From contig NZ_RHOO01000014.1 of the NCBI RefSeq assembly GCF_003946555.1, positions 1 through 64,000 of the forward strand: a DNA stretch of 64,000 bases, in the 5' to 3' direction. This document shows positions 59,080 to 64,000 of the stretch, in pieces; within the stretch, counting starts at the first letter, position 1; every line of letters begins with the position of its first letter. Origin of the DNA: Companilactobacillus hulinensis. Lineage in GTDB: Bacteria > Bacillota > Bacilli > Lactobacillales > Lactobacillaceae. The notes under the pieces are model-generated. The model was not told where the DNA came from, searched no databases, and was given only the letters and a program-made list of their open reading frames with translations. The position numbers and the translations under genes are program-made.

Positions 59080-59953
59080 AACTATTCTTCAACAATTCCG
59101 CAAAACTTTCAATGTAATATCCAGAATTATCAGCCTTCCAATAAGCATAATATTTCTGAATCATCTGTTGCTTACCATTCATTAGATCAACCGTCTTAAC
59201 AATATCTGAGTTCAATTGCTTCTGCGTTCTATCATTAACAATCAAATATCCTTGATTAGAAGCTACCAAGATTTGTGCTTCATCATAACTTTTGACTACA
59301 ACAAAATCACTACGAACACCCAATATCTCACGATAATATTCTTCATCCGTTACCTGCTGGTCATTATCAGCTATCAATACACAAGGAATATCGGCTAATT
59401 CTGAAATGTCCATTTGCGTCCTGTCATTTGAGAAAGTGGCCCGACTTATCTCCAACATGAACTTACTGTCAGTTAGAAACTCATTCACATATTTATTCGA
59501 CAAAGCACGTCTTTGATCAGAAAAATTCAAGTCTACCTGACCATTCCGTAAATAATCATAAAGTTCTTCATGATTGCCACTCTTTATTTTAATCTTGACC
59601 TGCGGGAATTCTTCGGAAAACTTAGATACAGTCTGTAAGAATTCAGTCGTTCCAAAATTACGAAGATAGCCAACCTTCAATTCAATCTGTTCTTCTTTGA
59701 CAATTTTGACAGTATTATCTACCAACTGATTCACATCTTCTAAGATATCCTGACTATGCGTATAAAAATATTGTCCAGCTTGGGTAACTTCAAAGCTACG
59801 TCCTTTACGCTCCAATAACTTCACACCCAGACGACTTTCCAATTCTTTCATTTGTTGAGAAATGGCTGATTGAGAGATATTACATTCGACTGCTGCCTGT
59901 GTGAAACTGTGATTCTTTACTATTGAGATGAAGTATTGCATTTGTTGAAACAT
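59072..59953 (-). CDS. LysR family transcriptional regulator
   Basis: A 293-residue LysR protein with a helix-turn-helix in residues 1-62 (MQYFISIVKNHSFTQAAVE, ISQSAISQQMKELESRLGVKLLERK) and a co-inducer-binding domain in 90-290. It is encoded 85 bp upstream of the SnoaL-like gene on the same strand. Two copies of a T-N11-A palindrome (59057-59079, 62563-62585) are candidate sites, which would link it to the SnoaL-like gene and the nitroreductase/SDR pair. AGAGGTCG site upstream. Confidence 0.88.
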   Translation of the reverse strand: MFQQMQYFISIVKNHSFTQAAVECNISQSAISQQMKELESRLGVKLLERKGRSFEVTQAGQYFYTHSQDILEDVNQLVDNTVKIVKEEQIELKVGYLRNFGTTEFLQTVSKFSEEFPQVKIKIKSGNHEELYDYLRNGQVDLNFSDQRRALSNKYVNEFLTDSKFMLEISRATFSNDRTQMDISELADIPCVLIADNDQQVTDEEYYREILGVRSDFVVVKSYDEAQILVASNQGYLIVNDRTQKQLNSDIVKTVDLMNGKQQMIQKYYAYWKADNSGYYIESFAELLKNSFA

Positions 59954-60020
59954 AATTGCGACCTCTTTTGAGATTTTGGTATTTCTTTAATTGTACTCGA
60001 GTGTGTTGGATAAATCATTT

Positions 60021-60199
60021 CCGTCTACGGTTCGAAAATAATTAAACCTGCAGTGAGACCGTCTTCAGCCAAGGTCTGAAGACTCGCTTTTGAACTCTGC
60101 AAAGACCGCAGATTTCAAAAGTCGTCCTGTGCTGTAAGTATGGCTTCGCCATCCAACAGCACTATCACTGCTGGTCCAATTACTTTCGACCTCCGACTA
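60021..60199 (-). repeat. Family R repeat, locus 5 left unit (R5A)
   Basis: Outer stem GGTTCGAAAATAATT (60029-60043) pairs with AATTACTTTCGACC (60178-60192) with one bulge. Arms: CTTCAG/CTGAAG (GTCTTCAGCC...GGTCTGAAGAC), TCTGC/GCAGA, and GTGCTGT/ACAGCAC around ATGGC-TTCG-CCAT. Confidence 0.82.
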
Positions 60200-60311
60200 G
60201 CGTGTATTTTCTATTTTTAACAGTTATCAAAATTCAAATCCATATAATTTTATACAGACTATTACCAAATAGAACTCACCAAAACATACAATCATTAACT
60301 TAATATCCTTT

Positions 60312-60468
60312 AGCAGGAGGTAACGAAATATTTTATCAGCCGTGAAAGTGGCGAAGCCACAGGACGAGCTTAGAGATTTGCGAACCTTGCAAAGCTCTAA
60401 GTCGAGGTGAGAGACCACGGCTCGAACCGGTCCCACGGCAGATAAAACATTTCGTAACCGGATGCGGC
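60312..60468 (+). repeat. Family R repeat, locus 5 right unit (R5B)
   Basis: A 157-bp B unit. Outer stem contains CGAAAT (60325-60329 region) against ATTTCG, where R1B has CAAAAT against ATTTTG, a paired change. Arms: GTGGC/GCCAC, CTTAGAG/CTCTAAG capped by TTTGCG...TTGCAAA, GGT-GAG/CTC-ACC. It faces R5A across a 112-bp AT-rich spacer. Confidence 0.82.
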
Positions 60469-60477
60469 AAAAAAGCA

Positions 60478-60512
60478 CAAAAAAAATACCTAGACAAACC
60501 CCGTCTAAGTAC
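60478..60512 (-). terminator. Intrinsic terminator of the alcohol dehydrogenase gene
   Basis: On the minus strand TACTTAGAC (60511-60503) pairs with GTCTAGGTA (60495-60487), followed by a T8 run. It lies just past R5B. Confidence 0.85.
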
Positions 60513-60524
60513 CTTATTTAAAAT

Positions 60525-61568
60525 CTAACCTTCACTAACAATAACCAATGACTTGATAGTCTCACGCTTATCCATAGCTTCATAAGCACTTTGAATATCA
60601 TCAAGATCAAAACGTTTTGTAAACACTTTACCTGGATTGATCTTACCACTTAAGACAGCATCCAAAAGGATTTCCTTATCATAAGTAGTTACTGAAGCAA
60701 TTCCGCCACGTAGACCAATGTTCTTCCAGAACAAGTTATTAGTATTCATTTCAGCTTTTTGAGGAACACCAACACGTCCGACAACAGCACCAGGACGTCC
60801 AACTTTAACAGCCGTATCAACAGATTGTTCAGTTCCAACACATTCAAGAACAGCATCTGCACCGTTGCCATCTGTTAGATCCATGACACGTTGAACAGCT
60901 TCATCCCCACGTTCAGCGACAATATCAGTTGCACCAAATTCTTTAGCTAATTTTTGTCTATCTTCATGACGACTCATAGCAATAATACGTTTTGCACCAC
61001 GGAGCTTAGCAGCAATAACACCACATAGACCAACGGCGCCATCACCCATGACAACAACAGTATCACCATCTTTAACTTCTGCACTAGCAGCTGCATGATA
61101 GCCAGTTGCCATAACATCGGCCAATGTTAATAGTGAATTGATTGTTTCATCTGAATAATCCTTAGGTGAACCAGGAATCTTGACCAAAGCCCAGTTGGCA
61201 TTAGTAAATCTCAAGTATTCACCTTGATAACCACCGTTGCCACCAGATTCTTGATTCATACAATCTCCATCAAATCCTGCCAAACATGCAGCACAGTGAC
61301 CACATCCATGTGTAAATGGAGCAATAACAAAGTCACCTTTTTTAACATCAGTAACATCTGAGCCAACTTCATCAACAATACCAATTGCTTCATGACCAAC
61401 TAGACTATTGGCATCACGCTTTGAAATTCCACGGAACCACCACAAGTCAGATCCACAGACACAAGCACGTAAAACATGAATAATCGCATCAGTTGGCTTT
61501 TCAATTTTTGGTTTATCTACATTCTTAACTTCTACTTTTCCTGGTTCAATAAATGCTGTTGCTTTCAT
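60525..61568 (-). CDS. Zinc-dependent alcohol dehydrogenase family protein (MDR superfamily)
   Basis: A 347-residue medium-chain dehydrogenase. Zinc and structural motifs: ACVCGSDLWWFRG near residue 36 (catalytic Cys), GHEAIGIVDEVG near 56, GCGHCAACLAGFDGDCMNQ near 90 (structural zinc cysteines), and VVVMGDGAVGLCGVIAAKLRGA near 168 (NAD(P) fold). It should oxidise alcohols or reduce aldehydes with NAD(P)H. It follows the SDR gene by 67 bp on the same strand. ATG at 61568 with GAGGGAG upstream; the frame upstream to 61622 is not needed. Confidence 0.92.
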   Translation of the reverse strand: MKATAFIEPGKVEVKNVDKPKIEKPTDAIIHVLRACVCGSDLWWFRGISKRDANSLVGHEAIGIVDEVGSDVTDVKKGDFVIAPFTHGCGHCAACLAGFDGDCMNQESGGNGGYQGEYLRFTNANWALVKIPGSPKDYSDETINSLLTLADVMATGYHAAASAEVKDGDTVVVMGDGAVGLCGVIAAKLRGAKRIIAMSRHEDRQKLAKEFGATDIVAERGDEAVQRVMDLTDGNGADAVLECVGTEQSVDTAVKVGRPGAVVGRVGVPQKAEMNTNNLFWKNIGLRGGIASVTTYDKEILLDAVLSGKINPGKVFTKRFDLDDIQSAYEAMDKRETIKSLVIVSEG

Positions 61569-61635
61569 ATTAATTTCTCCCTCAAATTTTTGAAAACGAG
61601 TTACAGAAGCAATTGCTTCCATCTTTTAAAACGCT

Positions 61636-62472
61636 CTAATTCCTAACCTCTGAAACATCCCCATACCAATATTGTGCAGTAATTCCGCCATCAGCTAAGA
61701 AATCACTTCCGGTAATAAAGGCACTGCGACGATCCATTAATAACTCTGCTAAACTAGCAATCTCATCAGGTGTTCCTGGACGCTTGGTTACCATTGAATC
61801 AAACATCTTCTTGTAGCCAGCACCACGTGGTCCATTGAGTTCATCCAATGCAAGTGGTGTCATGATAATACCAGGGCTAATGGCATTGATTCTTGCTCCA
61901 CGAGCTTGCCACTTAACCGATTCAGCTGCTACACGCAAGACATTTGTTCTCTTTGCATATTGGTATGCTGCCAAAGAATCGGTAATAACATCAGGTTGTA
62001 AAATTGGCAAATCTAACAATTCCTCTGTTGGTGTCATTGCCAAAGCCTTGTTATCTTCAACTGACAAGGCTGGTAAACGATGACCTGATTGAGAAGAAAT
62101 GACGATTCCTGCACCACCTGGTGCCATGACCTTACCAAATTCTTCCAATAATACTGAAGTACCGTACAAGTCTACCTTCAAAACATGTTCAGCACTAGCT
62201 TGGGATGGTGAAACACCAGCGGCATTGACCAACCCCATAATATCACCAAGTGACTGCGCTTTAGAAACTACTTCTTTGATTGAATCTCTTGAAGAAAGAT
62301 CTGCTTTGATAGTTTCAACCGAGAAACCAGCCTCACTTAATTCTTTTTTCATCTTTAATAATTTGTCTTCACTGTAATCTGCCAACAATAACTTACGACC
62401 AGCAGAAACTCTTCTAACGATTGCTTCGCCGATAGCACCGGCTCCAAACAATACAACTACTTCATTATTCAT
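61636..62472 (-). CDS. Short-chain dehydrogenase/reductase (SDR)
   Basis: A 278-residue SDR with GAGAIGEAIVRR at the NAD(P) site (GxGxxG-like, variant of TGxxxGxG), LVNAAGVSPSQ near 80, an active-site stretch SLAAYQYAKRTNVLRVA near 165 (Tyr-x-x-x-Lys), and a C-terminal FITGSDFLADGGITAQY. It acts on small carbonyls or alcohols of unknown identity. The classical Ser is present in SSQSGHR near 128. It is divergent from a compact nitroreductase gene; the LysR-like palindrome lies between. GGAGGA site upstream. Confidence 0.9.
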   Translation of the reverse strand: MNNEVVVLFGAGAIGEAIVRRVSAGRKLLLADYSEDKLLKMKKELSEAGFSVETIKADLSSRDSIKEVVSKAQSLGDIMGLVNAAGVSPSQASAEHVLKVDLYGTSVLLEEFGKVMAPGGAGIVISSQSGHRLPALSVEDNKALAMTPTEELLDLPILQPDVITDSLAAYQYAKRTNVLRVAAESVKWQARGARINAISPGIIMTPLALDELNGPRGAGYKKMFDSMVTKRPGTPDEIASLAELLMDRRSAFITGSDFLADGGITAQYWYGDVSEVRN

Positions 62473-62562
62473 AATATATCCTCCGTCACTTACGTGTTAC
62501 TTAACTTTCGATGTCTATACTACAAGTTAGAGGTCAATCTACCAATTCCGATTAATTAGTTG

Positions 62563-62585
62563 ATTGATAAGTTAAACTTATCAAT
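62563..62585. promoter_or_regulatory. LysR-type palindrome between the SDR and nitroreductase genes
   Basis: A perfect 11-bp inverted repeat ATTGATAAGTT/AACTTATCAAT around one base, containing T-N11-A (TAAGTTAAACTTA). A sister copy lies at 59057-59079. Probable binding site of the LysR protein at 59072. Confidence 0.6.
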
Positions 62586-62640
62586 AATTTATCGACCAAA
62601 CGACTTATGATAGAGATGAAAATAAAGGAGTGTTGTTGTT

Positions 62641-63099
62641 ATGGAAACTTTGAAAATGATTAATGCACGCAAGGCCGTTCGCAAGTATTCTGGACAAATA
62701 ACTGACGAGCAATTATATCAAATCCTCTTGGCAGGAAATGCTGGACCAGTTGGCCTGGGACAATACGAGGATTACCAGATAACCGTAATCCAAGATGCAA
62801 AGGTCTTGTCTAATTTAAACGGAATCTATGATGCACCAACAGTAATAGTTGTTTCATCCAACAAAAACAGCAGTATGGAACATATCTCAGCTGGCGCAAT
62901 CGTCCACAATATGGAACTGGCAGCTGAAGATCAAGGACTCGGTGCCAACTATAATATGGCTAGTTTGAGTTCCATCCCCCAAAGTATTCTACCTGCTGGA
63001 TTTAGCCCCTTATTCGCTTTAACATTGGGACAAACTGACGAACAATTCACTGCTAGAAATGTACCTATTGATAGAATCAAAACTAATATTGTTAAATAA
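62641..63099 (+). CDS. Compact nitroreductase family protein
   Basis: A 152-residue flavoprotein, shorter than most nitroreductases (about 190-220). INARKAVRKYSGQITDEQLYQILLAG is the FMN-binding start and AGAIVHNMELAAEDQGLGANYN the second half. The middle dimer-swap region is reduced. It is unclear whether it binds FMN tightly; some such short members are electron-transfer proteins. AAAGGAG site upstream. It shares its promoter region with the SDR gene. Confidence 0.8.
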   Translation: METLKMINARKAVRKYSGQITDEQLYQILLAGNAGPVGLGQYEDYQITVIQDAKVLSNLNGIYDAPTVIVVSSNKNSSMEHISAGAIVHNMELAAEDQGLGANYNMASLSSIPQSILPAGFSPLFALTLGQTDEQFTARNVPIDRIKTNIVK

Positions 63100-63103
63100 T
63101 CTC

Positions 63104-63143
63104 AAAAACACAGGACAAATATTAATATTTGTCCTGTGTTTTT
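63104..63143. terminator. Bidirectional terminator between the nitroreductase and PepI-like genes
   Basis: A perfect 40-nt palindrome: AAAAACACAGGACAAATATT on the left mirrors AATATTTGTCCTGTGTTTTT on the right, with T and A runs built in. A relative of its core, AGGACAAATATTA...GTCCT, occurs at 7375-7397. Confidence 0.9.
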
Positions 63144-63145
63144 AT

Positions 63146-64000
63146 CTAATCATTTTGTTCCAACCACTTAGTTAGTCTTGCCATATAAGCATCCGTCTCA
63201 TCAATAAATGACATATGGCGACTGTGGGCAAACAATGTCCACTCTACATTAGGCAACTGGTCAACCATTGTCTTAGCAATTAGCGGTGTACACAAATCAT
63301 CAGTTCCACTAGTTACTAGCGTTGGTGTCTTAATATTCTTCAACTTATCTGTATAATCATAATCACTCAAAGTACCAGTAGGACAGTACTCATTTGGACC
63401 CCAAGCTGTCACATAGGAGACTTCCCCACTAACCTTTGGACGACGCAAAAACTCTGGTGATTCGTCAGTTACAGGACCCGCAGCATGTTGAATCATGAAA
63501 TGTTCATTTGCCTGTAAATATTCTGGAGCAGTGTAGTCATTCGTTGCTTCAGCGTGGGCAATTGCCGCTTGATCCTCTGGTGACATAAACTTGATCATAC
63601 GATGTTGTTCTTGTTCCCAAAGCTTAGCTGACGATAATGTGCTAGCAAGAGTCAAACTCTTCACACCTTGTGGGTCATGGTCGCACATATAGATAATCTC
63701 GAGCATACCGCCCCATGATTGTCCTAGAATATGAACTTGCTTTAATCCCAAAAATCCACGCAGAGTTTTCAACTCATCAACCCAAGTATCCGCCTGCCAA
63801 AGACTAGTATCATCCGGTATATCAGACTTGCCACAACCAAGTTGATCGTACATAACTATTGGTCTACCAGTCTTCTCAGTTAATTGATCGAACACTTCAA
63901 AGTAATTATGAGTTGAACCGGGTCCGCCATGTAGCAACAATAATGGTGTCATGCTGGAATTCAAGTTTCCCACAACTCGATAGTAAGTTTTGTACTTGCC
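63146..64000 (-). CDS. Proline iminopeptidase-like alpha/beta hydrolase (5' end outside the window)
   Basis: At least 285 residues; the frame continues past base 64000 (reading GKYKTYYRVVGNLNSS before LLLLHGGPGSTHNYF), so the true start is not in this window. LLHGGPGSTHNY near the front is the oxyanion HGGP motif, GQSWGGMLEI holds the Ser nucleophile (GxSxGG), GTDDLCTP gives the Asp, and HSRHMSF the His. This is the S33 PepI pattern: cytosolic removal of N-terminal proline from peptides. It fits the proteolytic set of the window. The GTG at 63973 should not be used as start. Confidence 0.88.
   Translation of the reverse strand, partial: GKYKTYYRVVGNLNSSMTPLLLLHGGPGSTHNYFEVFDQLTEKTGRPIVMYDQLGCGKSDIPDDTSLWQADTWVDELKTLRGFLGLKQVHILGQSWGGMLEIIYMCDHDPQGVKSLTLASTLSSAKLWEQEQHRMIKFMSPEDQAAIAHAEATNDYTAPEYLQANEHFMIQHAAGPVTDESPEFLRRPKVSGEVSYVTAWGPNEYCPTGTLSDYDYTDKLKNIKTPTLVTSGTDDLCTPLIAKTMVDQLPNVEWTLFAHSRHMSFIDETDAYMARLTKWLEQND

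Noticed and set aside
60227-60478. Open frame on the minus strand (83 codons)
   Set aside because: Mostly R5B and AT-rich spacer; no ribosome site and no protein-like composition.

Overview
The window looks like chromosomal DNA of a low-GC lactic acid bacterium of the family Lactobacillaceae. The evidence is the AT-rich sequence with strong AGGAGG-type ribosome sites, the peptidase set (PepN, PepO, two C69 dipeptidases, a PepI-like enzyme), AsnA under a T-box, CcpA-type cre sites, and a locus ordered like the hydroxycinnamate reductase (hcr) locus of Lactiplantibacillus. A Companilactobacillus-like genome is my best guess; that is inference from gene content. No rRNA, tRNA, CRISPR array or prophage was seen.

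Layout. 0-9.2 kb: an acetyltransferase, a phosphodiesterase, an ABC exporter preceded by a degenerate-ATPase/LytTR regulator, a CPA2 antiporter with a structured leader, a DUF389 protein and an M20 hydrolase. 9.2-18 kb: a nitroreductase, a C69 dipeptidase, cyclophilin, an XRE regulator, then a three-gene flavin operon (two FMN reductases and ApbE). In that operon the middle protein carries a PAS domain and two flavinylation-like motifs in its tail. 18-21 kb: a methyltransferase and a compact AT-rich cassette (HATPase, STAS-like, PIN) behind a LexA-like box. 21-27.6 kb: an hcr-like locus (transporter, HcrB, HcrA, LysR) plus a second ApbE. 28-44 kb: peptidases, a matrixin, a UDG-like protein, AsnA with an asparagine T-box, a divergent OYE/flavoprotein pair with a full-match cre site, and a large surface protein. 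44-54.8 kb: SbcDC, a YdcF protein, a Bax inhibitor-1 protein, a TnpB-only element and PepN. 55-64 kb: a cytochrome b5-like protein, small regulators, a transporter, redox enzymes and a LysR gene with two candidate operators.

Two repeat families thread the intergenic spaces. Family R has units of about 160-180 bp, often in head-to-head inverted pairs, that fold into a multi-arm structure with compensatory changes between copies. Family H has units of about 100-125 bp, always placed just past the stop codon of a minus-strand gene, with conserved flanks around a stem whose sequence changes.

The main biological theme is flavin-based reduction of unsaturated compounds. There are four HcrA-type FMN reductase modules, two ApbE transferases without signal peptides, two FMN_bind-containing flavoproteins, an old yellow enzyme and two nitroreductases. 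The strongest candidates for undescribed systems are the FMN reductase-PAS-double flavinylation tail protein with its coupled ApbE, and the LexA-boxed HATPase/STAS/PIN cassette.
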